A DNA stretch of 64,000 nucleotides from Photobacterium salinisoli (lineage in GTDB: Bacteria > Pseudomonadota > Gammaproteobacteria > Enterobacterales > Vibrionaceae): the NCBI RefSeq assembly GCF_003614885.1, contig NZ_QZMS01000011.1:310001-374000 (forward strand). Direction: 5' to 3'. Shown piece after piece: positions 56,773 through 64,000 of this stretch. The stretch's first letter is position 1. Each line of letters opens with the position of its first letter. The notes beneath the pieces were generated by a model, which did not search any database, was not told the origin of the DNA, and saw only the letters and a program-made list of their open reading frames with translations. Both the position numbers and the translations under genes were made by a program.

Positions 56773-57360
56773 GTGTCTTCACTTAGCCAGAAACTGACCG
56801 CTATGGGTCTCAGAAGCTTAGACTTTAACCAGGCTGAAGCTGCAAGCTTAGACGCGCTGCTCAGTCAGCTCGATACAGAATTTGCCACACTGCAGCAGCA
56901 ACGCCCGAACAGTAAAGGCGACGATCTTTTACTGGGTCTGATGACAAAAACGCATTTATCCGCCCTTGAGCAATTACAAAGTACCGATAGCCAGAGCCAG
57001 GCAATGAACCATCTCTTTGTTCAGCAAGTCGGTGAGGAACATGCGGCACGCTTTGAGAACCAGCATCACGGCTATTTTATACTGGTCACACGCCTGTGGA
57101 TGCTGGTACTTGGTTATCTGCAGATCGATCTCAGCTATGCCGCCGATCATGCCCAGTCCAGCGCGACCCTGTTATTTGCAGATGCACCAACAGGGCCCAG
57201 CCACAGCCGCGCTGAGCAAATCCGGCGTCGTTTCATGCAAGCCTACTATCAGGGGCAAGCGGCAGCCCGCCACAATGCGAAAAACACCAAGCAGAATAAG
57301 CCCTACGGCAGTTTTATAAACCGACTCAGAGACTGGTTTCAGCGTGTATTTCATCGATGA
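56773..57360 (+). CDS. conserved hypothetical protein
   Basis: A 195-residue protein that I do not recognise. It appears helical, with one moderately hydrophobic stretch (GYFILVTRLWMLVLGYLQIDLSYA, about 97-120) that could be a membrane-associated helix, and a basic C-terminus (RLRDWFQRVFHR). Translation starts at a GTG, preceded by AGGAAG at 5 bases. It is divergent from the glutathione peroxidase gene. No function is assigned. Confidence 0.6.
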   Translation: MSSLSQKLTAMGLRSLDFNQAEAASLDALLSQLDTEFATLQQQRPNSKGDDLLLGLMTKTHLSALEQLQSTDSQSQAMNHLFVQQVGEEHAARFENQHHGYFILVTRLWMLVLGYLQIDLSYAADHAQSSATLLFADAPTGPSHSRAEQIRRRFMQAYYQGQAAARHNAKNTKQNKPYGSFINRLRDWFQRVFHR

Positions 57361-57587
57361 GACGTAAAACAGACAGCCGCTCCCGAAAAACCGGGGGAAG
57401 TGTCGCGTTAAAAAAGTGAAAAATCAGCAAATAAATCATGTTAAATCATACAACTAGCTGGCTAGTTTCATTTTTCATGTCTTAGCGAATAAAAAAGTTA
57501 ACTGCCTAATGTTTTGACAGGCTTGATGTTTAACATTTGCTATACATTTTTTACATAAGTGATCGTTGCGCGTTTTTTAATCACCCC

Positions 57588-57593
57588 TATAAT
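57588..57593 (+). promoter_or_regulatory. strong promoter-like element of a possible sRNA
   Basis: TATAAT (57588-57593) matches the -10 consensus, with TTGCGC 16 bases upstream as a partial -35. No coding gene starts downstream on the plus strand; instead a terminator follows about 110 bases later. Confidence 0.45.
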
Positions 57594-57599
57594 ACCGCC

Positions 57600-57738
57600 T
57601 ACGCTTTAACCAAGTATGTTGTTCCTTTAAAACTCCTGCAGCAAAGATACCCGGAACGGTAAACCGTCAGGGACCTTTGAAGCAGTTTGAGTTGATTTAT
57701 TTCCCCCGCCTGTCATGTCTTTGACAGGCGTTTTTTTT
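57600..57738 (+). ncRNA. candidate small RNA, about 140 nt
   Basis: The interval runs from a consensus -10 to a strong terminator on the plus strand and has no open reading frame of note. It lies in a 385-base gap after the hypothetical gene (ends 57360) and before add, which is on the other strand. The sequence does not match Spot 42, Qrr, CsrB, GlmZ or RyhB as I remember them. GGA and unpaired T-rich stretches (TTCCTTTAAAACTCC; GTTGATTTATTTCCCCC) before the terminator suit an Hfq-binding sRNA. It could also be an extended 3' UTR, and expression is unproven. Confidence 0.4.
57707..57738 (+). terminator. strong rho-independent terminator
   Basis: A 9-bp stem (CGCCTGTCA with TGACAGGCG) and 6-nt loop are followed by eight T residues, on the plus strand. 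It is about 345 bases past the nearest plus-strand gene stop, which is why a separate transcript is suspected. Confidence 0.85.
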
Positions 57739-57745
57739 ATCTGTT

Positions 57746-58765
57746 TTACAGTATCGGATGAAGCTGAACCGACAGATAATGGTCCAAACGCGCCTGCAGC
57801 TGCGCTTTTTCCTCCGGCGGTAAGAAACTGGCCCTGATAGCGTTGGCAGTAAATGACGCTAATTCTTCTTTTGTGATTTCAAAGGCCCTGGCAACGGCCA
57901 GAAAATTGTCAGTCATGTAACCGCCGAAATACGCCGGATCATCGGAATTGATCGTCACGCACACGCCTTTTCGCAGCAACTCAACGATGTTGTGATCGGC
58001 CATGCGATCAAACACTCTGAGTTTAATATTCGACAGAGGGCAGACAGTCAAAGGCATCTGATTGTGAACCAGCTCATCCACCAGCCCCGGATCCTGACTA
58101 CACTGCACGCCATGATCAATTCGGGACACCCGAAGCATTGATATCGCATCCCGAATATTACTGGCAGGCCCTTCTTCGCCAGCATGGGCGACGGTCAAAA
58201 AACCGGCCTCGTGCGCTTTTTCAAAAACACGGCGAAATTTTTCAGGCGGATGACCATGCTCAGAAGAATCCAGCCCAACGCCGATAATGTATTCCTGGTA
58301 CGACATGGCCTGAGCCAATGTTTCAAATGCCGCATCCTCGCTGAGATGGCGCAGAAAGCACATGATCAGCCGGCTTGAAATCGACAGTTGCTGCTCTCCG
58401 TCTGCCAGAGCCCGGGTAATACCCGCCATCACTGTCTGGAATGTCACACCTCGCTCAGTGTGGGTTTGCGGATCAAAAAAGATCTCAGTGTGCATGACAT
58501 GATCTTGCTGACACTGCAGCAGATAGGCCCAGGTGAGATCGTAAAAGTCCTGCTCCGTCTGCAGAACAGCGGCACCGAGATAATACATATCCAGAAACGA
58601 CTGAAGGTCATCAAACTGATAAGCGGCTCGGGCTTCTTCAACACTGGTACAAGGCAAGGTGATCCGGTTGCGTTGTGCCAGTTTAAACATCAGTTCTGGC
58701 TCTAATGTCCCTTCAATATGGACATGCAGTTCAACTTTCGGCAGGGTTCGGATGAAGCTTTCCAT
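57746..58765 (-). CDS. add: adenine deaminase / adenosine deaminase-like protein
   Basis: A 339-residue zinc amidohydrolase of the adenosine deaminase family. Zinc ligands and catalytic residues: VELHVHIEGTLEPE (about 11-24), AHAGEEGP (about 194), SRIDHGVQ and NSDDPAYFGG. The stretch GLDSSEHGHPPEKF, in place of the E. coli Add GFDLAGDE-type motif, is the mark of the adenine deaminase (ADE) branch characterised from Pseudomonas (PA0148), so free adenine rather than adenosine may be the substrate. Pipelines usually name it adenosine deaminase. AAGAGG lies upstream of the ATG. No adenine riboswitch was seen in the leader. Confidence 0.88.
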   Translation of the reverse strand: MESFIRTLPKVELHVHIEGTLEPELMFKLAQRNRITLPCTSVEEARAAYQFDDLQSFLDMYYLGAAVLQTEQDFYDLTWAYLLQCQQDHVMHTEIFFDPQTHTERGVTFQTVMAGITRALADGEQQLSISSRLIMCFLRHLSEDAAFETLAQAMSYQEYIIGVGLDSSEHGHPPEKFRRVFEKAHEAGFLTVAHAGEEGPASNIRDAISMLRVSRIDHGVQCSQDPGLVDELVHNQMPLTVCPLSNIKLRVFDRMADHNIVELLRKGVCVTINSDDPAYFGGYMTDNFLAVARAFEITKEELASFTANAIRASFLPPEEKAQLQARLDHYLSVQLHPIL

Positions 58766-58903
58766 AGCACTGACCTCTTGATGCTCTACACAGGAAACTT
58801 AGGTATATGGTTTAAAGTGTAGATTGCAAAATCAGTAAGATGGAAAAGAGGGGGGAGATTTTCCCTGTCAGTATTACGCGGTGACCGACAGGGAAGCCGC
58901 GGT

Positions 58904-59437
58904 TTATTTCTGTTTTGGACGGAACACCTTAATCACGCTTTCATCGCTTTCCAGGTACGGCCCTTCCATCAGATCAATACAATACGGGATGGCCGGGAAT
59001 ACCGCGTCCAGACATTCACGAATAGACTTAGGCTTACCAGGAAGATTAACGATCAGTGTATCGTCGCGCAGTCCTGCGGTCTGACGTGACAAAATAGCGG
59101 TTGGCACAAACTTGAGTGACTCGGCACGCATCAGCTCACCAAAGCCAGGCATCATGCGATCGCATACCGCTTCTGTCGCTTCAGGGGTGACATCGCGTTT
59201 CGCCGGGCCTGTTCCGCCAGTCGTCACTATCAGGCAACACTCTTCTTCATCTGCCATGCGAATTAAGGTGGACTCAATGACATCACGCTCATCAGGAATC
59301 ACTTCATAAACAGGTTCCCACGGCGAGGTCAGGTACGCTTTCAGCGTATCAATGATCGCCTGCCCGGAAAGGTCTTCATACACACCCGCACTCGCCCTGT
59401 CACTGACGGTGACAATCCCAATCTTCGCTGTTGTCAT
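58904..59437 (-). CDS. mog: molybdopterin adenylyltransferase
   Basis: A 177-residue MogA protein that adenylates molybdopterin before molybdenum insertion. Family marks: KIGIVTVSDRASAGVYEDLSG at the start, TTGGTGPAKRDVTPEAT (about 75-91, ATP/MPT site) and NLPGKPKSIRECL. AGGAGCAAAA precedes the ATG. The leader of about 170 bases back to the pirin gene contains long competing inverted repeats. Other moco genes are not linked. Confidence 0.95.
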   Translation of the reverse strand: MTTAKIGIVTVSDRASAGVYEDLSGQAIIDTLKAYLTSPWEPVYEVIPDERDVIESTLIRMADEEECCLIVTTGGTGPAKRDVTPEATEAVCDRMMPGFGELMRAESLKFVPTAILSRQTAGLRDDTLIVNLPGKPKSIRECLDAVFPAIPYCIDLMEGPYLESDESVIKVFRPKQK

Positions 59438-59488
59438 TTTTGCTCCTCAGGCCATTGCCTTGTCATTGCGAACTGACCACATCACGTG

Positions 59489-59570
59489 GCAAACAGAGGC
59501 CGCTTATCTGTTTGCAATCACAACCTGCCTGTCATCATGGTTGTCTGTCATCACAAACAGAGAAGCGGCC
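59489..59570. repeat. overlapping inverted repeats between pirin and mog
   Basis: TCTGTTTG (about 59507-59514) can pair with CAAACAGA on its left (59490-59497) or with CAAACAGA on its right (59554-59561). The right-hand pairing extends to 17-bp arms, GGCCGCTTATCTGTTTG (59498-59514) and CAAACAGAGAAGCGGCC (59554-59570), with one mismatch. A CAACC/GGTTG pair lies within the loop. The two structures are mutually exclusive in RNA. It lies in the mog leader on the minus strand. Confidence 0.7.
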
Positions 59571-59610
59571 CCTGCGCTAGTGTAAGCAATCTTTGCCGTT
59601 CGGAAAACCT

Positions 59611-60306
59611 TTAGGGTAAGTCAAACACCAGGGCTGTGACCGAAACATCACCCTGATTGGATACAATCAGTTCAGGCTGATGCGCCACTTTCAGTCCGTC
59701 TCCCGGCGACAAGATCTCCTCTTCCACCGTCAGCTGGCCTTTGATCTGATGCAGATAAAACCGGCGTCCGGCCTGCTGTGTCAGCACCAGAGATTCACCC
59801 GCCGGTAATATCAGCTGGCTGAGTCGGGCATCCTGCTTAATTGACAAAGTGCCGTTCTCACCGTCCGGCGTGATCACCGGGGTCAACCCTTCACGCTGGC
59901 CAAAGTTTTTCTGCTGATAGCCCGGTTCACCACCCAGCTGATCCGGCTGAATCCAGATTTGCAGGAACTTCAGTGTCTCTTGCTGTGAGGCATTGAACTC
60001 GCTGTGATATATCCCTTTACCGGCCGACATCAGCTGAAATTCACCCGCCGGCAAACGCTTGATGTTACCGGCGCTGTCTTTGTGGGCAATTTCGCCTTCC
60101 AGTACATAGCTGATAATTTCCATGTCTTTATGACCATGGGTATCAAACCCGGCACCGGCCCGGACCGTATCATCATTAATCACCCGCAGTGCTGAGTAAC
60201 CCATATGCTCAGGATCGTAATAATGACCAAACGAGAAGGTGTGACGACTGTCAAGCCATCCGAACGAAGCTCTTCCTCGATCTGCAGCACGTCTGATTTC
60301 CAGCAT
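59611..60306 (-). CDS. pirin family protein (YhhW-like)
   Basis: A 231-residue bicupin of the pirin family. The first cupin has the metal site: FDTHGHKDMEIISYVLEGE (two His and Glu region, about 54-72) and a later KGIYHSEFN (His). E. coli YhhW shows quercetinase activity in vitro; the cell role is unsettled. AGAGGTGACATT precedes the ATG. It is the second gene of an apparent doxX-pirin operon (59 bases between them), a pairing seen in other proteobacteria. Confidence 0.9.
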   Translation of the reverse strand: MLEIRRAADRGRASFGWLDSRHTFSFGHYYDPEHMGYSALRVINDDTVRAGAGFDTHGHKDMEIISYVLEGEIAHKDSAGNIKRLPAGEFQLMSAGKGIYHSEFNASQQETLKFLQIWIQPDQLGGEPGYQQKNFGQREGLTPVITPDGENGTLSIKQDARLSQLILPAGESLVLTQQAGRRFYLHQIKGQLTVEEEILSPGDGLKVAHQPELIVSNQGDVSVTALVFDLP

Positions 60307-60365
60307 AATGTCACCTCTGTAATGATATCGGTACGGAAAGGGAATATGTCAGGGCAAGCGCGCCC

Positions 60366-60812
60366 TTAAAGGACGCGTTTGACCAGCAGTGAATCAGCCG
60401 ACACTTTGCCAGCACCGGAGAAAACCAGTGATACTGCAATTGCCAGCAGCGACAGACCAAACTCATATCCGCCGTTAGACATAAACAGACCATTCGGTAA
60501 GTGAACGCTCACAATAGCCACAATCATAGTGATTGCCAGCACGAAGGCTGCCGGACGTGTCAGTAAACCAATCAGGATAAACAAGCCACCGAAGAACTCA
60601 CCGCTACCGGCCAGAAAAGCCATCAGCATGCCAGGCTCCAGTCCAATGGATGCCATCCACTGACCTGTACCTTCCAGGCCATAGCCACCAAAAGCACCAA
60701 ACAGTTTTTGCGCGCCATGGGCCATGAAAATGATACCGGCAGGCACACGCAGCGCCAGAGGGGCAAAACTGTCTGCAGAGGTTAACAGGCGTTTAACAAA
60801 AGAAGTGTTCAT
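60366..60812 (-). CDS. DoxX family membrane protein
   Basis: A 148-residue inner-membrane protein with four hydrophobic segments. DoxX signature: LALRVPAGIIFMAHGAQKLFG (about 16-36), then GSGEFFGGLFILIGLLTRPAAFVLAITM. DoxX proteins are of mixed or unknown role; some take part in thiosulfate oxidation or redox homeostasis. GAGGAAAACCTT precedes the ATG at 60812. It is transcribed ahead of the pirin gene. A TTCGA/TCGAA dyad near 60988-61002 may be an operator. Confidence 0.88.
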   Translation of the reverse strand: MNTSFVKRLLTSADSFAPLALRVPAGIIFMAHGAQKLFGAFGGYGLEGTGQWMASIGLEPGMLMAFLAGSGEFFGGLFILIGLLTRPAAFVLAITMIVAIVSVHLPNGLFMSNGGYEFGLSLLAIAVSLVFSGAGKVSADSLLVKRVL

Positions 60813-61064
60813 AAGGTTTTCCTCAAAAAAGTTGAACAAAAATAGCCATTCAAAGCAGTTTTCGTTAAAAAAGTTACAGAGCCCATATTGTCTGCTTACG
60901 CAGTAATTTTAGTCCTGTCTTACTCGGTTGATAGCAAGTCTAGTGGCAGTGACAGCCAAACAACACTGGTTAAAATTGAGTAACTAATTCGAATAAATCG
61001 AACAACAGAATAATTTGCTGCCTGCAAACAAAAAATACAGACAAAAATCAGAGGCTATGACACT

Positions 61065-62318
61065 ATGAACTGCTTGATAGTTCAAAGGAAAATGACAGAC
61101 ATGGAGTTGTCTCACATACGCCGTTTTTCGGCACCGATCTGGGCCGTGTTAATCGGTACTCTGCTTACCCGCGCTTCCTTTTTTATGGTCTGGCCTTATA
61201 TGGCCGTAATGCTGCACCGGAAATTTGGACTGTCTGAGATTGAAATCGGTACCATCATGAGTCTGGCAGCGCTCGGCGGTGCTGTGGTCGCCCTCTATGT
61301 GGGCTATCTGTCTGATAAGCTTGGCCGGAAAAATTTACTGATCATCAGTTGTCTGGCCCATGTCGCGACGTTTGTCATTCTGGCCGAGGCAGATCAAAGC
61401 TGGTTGTACGCCGCAGGAGCACTGATGGCGGGCATCAGCCGTTCTATGCTGGAACCGCCGGCACGGGCAATGATTTCTGACTTATTACCTGACATCCCCG
61501 TTCGGGAAATGGCGCATCAGGTGCGCTACTACTGCATCAATCTGGGTGCGGCTTTCGGGCCGTTAGTCGGCTTGCAGCTTGGCTTTACCGGCGAACAATC
61601 CTCTTTTTATCTGGTGGCACTGGCTTACCTGATCTACAGCGTGTGCTTTAATCTGGCGTTCTGGCAGATTCGCAACACACCGCAACCGCCCAAAAACGAG
61701 CAAAATTTCAGCCAGACTCTGAAAGTATTGGCGCGTGACAAGGGATTCATGGTGCTGATTCTGGCCAACACGCTGGTCATGTACGCTTACCTGCATCAGG
61801 AAACGACGCTGGTACAGTATCTCAATGGCTTGGGTGATAAAGTGATTGAACTTTATACCAGCATGATTTTTGTCAACGCCAGTGTGATTGTATTGCTGCA
61901 ATTTCCACTCTTGAAACTGCTCAATGGCTGGTCGCTGTATCGCCGTGTCTACCTGGGCGTTGCTCTTTTCGCCAGCGCCTTTGTGCTGTACGCCAGTTTC
62001 CCGCTAGATGCGCCGGACGTGTACTGGTTACTGGCCACTTTTGTGCTGAGCCTGGGCGAGGTAATTCTTTTCCCGACCTTCAATCTGCTGATTGACAGAG
62101 CGGCGCCGGATCATCTGCGTGGCGCGTATTTCGGGGCAGGAAATCTGACGTCTATCGGAGTGAGTTTGTCGCCATTAGCTGGCGGTATTATCTTGTCGTT
62201 ATACGGCGGCCCGGCGCTGTTCCTCTCCACCGCCTGTGTGCTGATTCTGGCGGGCTATTTATACCGCTGCTCTGCCCGCTTACAGCGACTGCAAGTGCAG
62301 GAAGTTGAAATAGCCTGA
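61065..62318 (+). CDS. MFS transporter, MdtH-like
   Basis: A 417-residue, 12-helix major facilitator. Motif A is GYLSDKLGRKNLL (about 85-97) and a motif-C-like stretch ALMAGISRSMLEPPARAMISDLLP is typical of the MdtH/YceL-type exporters. The cargo is unknown. The start is uncertain: ATG 61065 has AGAGG at 10 bases; ATGs at 61092 and 61101 follow AAAGGAAA and would also leave an intact first helix. It is divergent from the doxX-pirin operon. Confidence 0.85.
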   Translation: MNCLIVQRKMTDMELSHIRRFSAPIWAVLIGTLLTRASFFMVWPYMAVMLHRKFGLSEIEIGTIMSLAALGGAVVALYVGYLSDKLGRKNLLIISCLAHVATFVILAEADQSWLYAAGALMAGISRSMLEPPARAMISDLLPDIPVREMAHQVRYYCINLGAAFGPLVGLQLGFTGEQSSFYLVALAYLIYSVCFNLAFWQIRNTPQPPKNEQNFSQTLKVLARDKGFMVLILANTLVMYAYLHQETTLVQYLNGLGDKVIELYTSMIFVNASVIVLLQFPLLKLLNGWSLYRRVYLGVALFASAFVLYASFPLDAPDVYWLLATFVLSLGEVILFPTFNLLIDRAAPDHLRGAYFGAGNLTSIGVSLSPLAGGIILSLYGGPALFLSTACVLILAGYLYRCSARLQRLQVQEVEIA

Positions 62319-62439
62319 TGGTCACAGCCAAAATACGATGACAACACATCCAGTCAGCCCGGCATTTCAGAGATGAACCGGGCTAATGTTGTCTCCGCAC
62401 GAAACCAAAAAGCAATCCCACTGCAAACAGGCATATTGA

Positions 62440-63192
62440 CTAACTAGTGACAACGAATTTTCCCAAATCAGGAAAATACCGGACATCAATATGCGTGTCA
62501 TCTTTGAAGTTCAGCAGTGTCGCCAGGGAATAAATCCGGTTTGTGTCCTGATCAGTAAAGTATAGCGTTGTATCAAGAGGCGTTAACATGCTGCTTTTTA
62601 AACAAAGTGCTAAACACTGTCCATATTCCACTGATAGCATTGACATAATGTTTTCAGTCGATGGCGGTAAGTAAAAAATTTCACTGCTGACAATGTTTGA
62701 TGCAAGCAGGATATACACACTATCTGGTTCAGTAAAAAGAGCAGTATAGGTTCTCGGAACTGTGACAGCATTGACAGGAAGCGCCAATGCATTTTGCCCA
62801 TCGACCGAGATCGCTTTAAACATGCCAAAGGTTAATTGACCCTGAACATTTTTATTTATCACCCCATAATCAGCATGAGAGACAGGATTCGCATCGGGTG
62901 AGAAAGTGTTAAATTCTGATATAAGCATCTGTCCACGAAAACATTGTCTCTTACTATAACTATTGATCACACCTCCGTTGATATTCGGGACAGGAGATAC
63001 ATATAATTCAGAATCATCATTCCAGAAATACGATTTATTTTCGGCAGGTAAGCTCACATGCCAAGCGACATTTACTTGAGTATTGATTTCGCTTGTTGGA
63101 ATCACTTGTACCAAGAGGATATTTAATTGATAACGAATAAAATCAGAAAGACATTCTTTGGGTATACTGACTGACAATGTTTTATTCTTCAT
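62440..63192 (-). CDS. unknown protein, paralog of the upstream gene product
   Basis: A 250-residue soluble protein of unknown family, homologous to the product at 63232-63840. Shared blocks: VAWHVSLPAENKSYFW with VAWVTFSPFEHNEVSW; YGVINKNVQGQLTFGMF with YGISNRYSQGFTFGLA; LPVNAVTVPRTYTALFTE with SPLNAVSVLSRQNAIFTP; and the closing IDVRYFPDLGKFV with ITIRYDSSLGRFI. It has an extra segment of about 40 residues near 185-225. There is no signal peptide. No ribosome site precedes the ATG: a perfect 11-bp hairpin sits just upstream instead. Confidence 0.75.
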   Translation of the reverse strand: MKNKTLSVSIPKECLSDFIRYQLNILLVQVIPTSEINTQVNVAWHVSLPAENKSYFWNDDSELYVSPVPNINGGVINSYSKRQCFRGQMLISEFNTFSPDANPVSHADYGVINKNVQGQLTFGMFKAISVDGQNALALPVNAVTVPRTYTALFTEPDSVYILLASNIVSSEIFYLPPSTENIMSMLSVEYGQCLALCLKSSMLTPLDTTLYFTDQDTNRIYSLATLLNFKDDTHIDVRYFPDLGKFVVTS

Positions 63193-63198
63193 TGATAT

Positions 63199-63224
63199 AA
63201 GGCAAGGTTGAAGAACCTTGCCTT
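63199..63224 (-). promoter_or_regulatory. intercistronic hairpin before the downstream paralog
   Basis: AAGGCAAGGTT and AACCTTGCCTT form a perfect 11-bp stem with a GAAG loop, 6 bases before the downstream ATG. No T-run follows, so it is more likely to lower translation or stabilise the upstream message than to be a full terminator. Confidence 0.6.
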
Positions 63225-63231
63225 CCCCATA

Positions 63232-63840
63232 TTAAGCTATTATAAACCTTCCTAATGACGAGTCGTAGCGGATAGTGATATCACTGTTATTCGTGAAATC
63301 AAGTGGTAATGCTGTGCTCGACACCTGGCTGATCACCACACCGTTGTTAAAGTTGCCTTGCAAAAATACTTCCAGTCTCTCTACAGGTGTAAAGATCGCA
63401 TTCTGCCTGGAAAGCACAGACACCGCATTGAGCGGACTGGCTTCAAACACATTACCGTTTGCAACGACAGACTGTGCCAGACCGAAAGTGAACCCCTGAG
63501 AGTATCGGTTTGATATTCCATAGGAATTGCTTTGCCCACCGTTTTCAGGACTGCCAAAGGTACCATTTTCAAACGGATACATGACTTCAGTGGTCGCAGG
63601 GTTAACCGCCGATGTTTTATAAATTTGCGCCCCACTCTGAACCTGAGTACTTGACGCATATACCCCATATTTTTCAGTCCACGAGACTTCATTGTGCTCG
63701 AAAGGTGAAAATGTTACCCACGCAACTTTTGAACCTGATGAACCGCCAACAGTTTTCACTAACACAACTTTCTGTTGCGATTGATTAATGGTTCTGACAT
63801 CGTTACTGTCAATATTGATATTAAGGTTATAACTAGACAT
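63232..63840 (-). CDS. unknown beta-rich protein, paralog of the downstream gene product
   Basis: A 202-residue soluble protein starting MSSYNLNINIDSNDVRTINQ. It is rich in short strand-like segments, Asn, Ser, Thr and Gly; it has no Cys and no signal peptide. The start is very well supported by AAAAGGAAGATTCC. The downstream gene is a diverged tandem copy. I do not know the family or function; the composition (acidic-neutral, Asn/Ser/Gly-rich, beta) would suit a lectin-like, pore-forming or inclusion-body protein, but nothing in the sequence decides this. Flanking DNA is AT-rich. Confidence 0.75.
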   Translation of the reverse strand: MSSYNLNINIDSNDVRTINQSQQKVVLVKTVGGSSGSKVAWVTFSPFEHNEVSWTEKYGVYASSTQVQSGAQIYKTSAVNPATTEVMYPFENGTFGSPENGGQSNSYGISNRYSQGFTFGLAQSVVANGNVFEASPLNAVSVLSRQNAIFTPVERLEVFLQGNFNNGVVISQVSSTALPLDFTNNSDITIRYDSSLGRFIIA

Positions 63841-64000
63841 GGAATCTTCCTTTTAAACCTAACCAGTTGATATTGTTTTAAATATAAAAATTCACGACAT
63901 TTAATTAAACCCAATTATTTAATAAAATTAAATTATTAAACACCAACAATCAGGCTTAAAATAAAAATAGCTTATAAACATCCGTGCGTGGCATTTAAAA
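63841..64000. other. AT-rich upstream region at the window edge
   Basis: 160 bases of very AT-rich DNA carry runs such as TTTAATTAAA and AATTATTTAATAAAATTAAATTATTAAA, which presumably include the promoter of the paralog pair. No gene is seen; the sequence continues beyond the window. Confidence 0.45.

Noticed and set aside
58861..58895. TTCCCTGTC...GACAGGGAA as a mog terminator
   Set aside because: The stem is perfect but the loop is 17 bases and no T-run follows on the minus strand, so I did not list it as a terminator.
58766..58903. Adenine riboswitch in the add leader
   Set aside because: Vibrio vulnificus add has one, but here the leader lacks the three-way-junction core (no TTTGGGA...TCTACC pattern), and the gene is of the adenine deaminase branch.
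59352..59585. 77-codon plus-strand frame between mog and pirin
   Set aside because: It spans the inverted-repeat leader on the opposite strand to both neighbours and has no ribosome site.

Overview
The window looks like a chromosomal segment of a marine gammaproteobacterium of the Vibrionaceae, with Photobacterium or a close relative the best guess. The evidence is gene content (PBP1B, DUF3010 and DUF3820 proteins, an isolated astB, the hmgA-fahA-maiA-acetoacetyl-CoA synthetase cluster, YeiR and a TldD/PmbA pair), moderate base composition, and AAGGAG-type ribosome sites. No database was searched, so the genus is inference. No rRNA, tRNA, CRISPR array, insertion sequence or prophage was recognised.

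Layout. 0-8.5 kb: small conserved genes, a FAH-family hydrolase, YceI, a NUDIX hydrolase, mrcB (PBP1B) and a phospho-sugar mutase. 8.7-16.9 kb: astB, an EmrE-like exporter, a tautomerase-like protein, a CDF cation transporter, tag, a small orphan gene in AT-rich DNA, a lipoprotein, metC and an unknown gene. 17.3-24 kb: phenylalanine/tyrosine catabolism, with phhA-phhB (minus) divergent from hmgA-fahA-maiA-aacS (plus). A TyrR-type box lies between them, and hppD sits alone at 53-54 kb. Together these genes run from phenylalanine to fumarate plus acetoacetyl-CoA; only the tyrosine aminotransferase is missing here.

24-35.6 kb: an Xre/RES toxin-antitoxin pair beside a NYN-domain protein, a NimR/NimT-like regulator-exporter pair, a glutathione-dependent formaldehyde detoxification pair (frmA, fghA) with a divergent LysR regulator, an HTH regulator divergent from an MFS exporter, a GNAT acetyltransferase, an outer-membrane-like protein and a DUF4239 membrane protein. 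35.8-41.6 kb: a YeiR-type zinc GTPase, a TldD/PmbA pair, a LysE exporter with a divergent Lrp/AsnC regulator, and a small membrane protein.

41.7-47.8 kb: a complete ribose operon, rbsDACBK plus rbsR, with a perfect 16-bp palindrome as likely RbsR operator. 48-64 kb: a thioesterase, CbrC, an unknown membrane/coiled-coil/winged-helix-like protein, a large lipoprotein, hppD, a CHAD protein, glutathione peroxidase, an adenine/adenosine deaminase, mog, a pirin-DoxX operon, an MFS transporter and two tandem paralogous proteins of unknown function.

Most of the window is ordinary chromosome. The least explained parts are a possible sRNA near 57.6 kb, a leader with competing inverted repeats upstream of mog (59.5 kb), a C-rich intergenic repeat family inside rbs and near 49.1 kb, the 50.3-kb membrane protein, and the tandem paralogs at 62.4-63.8 kb.
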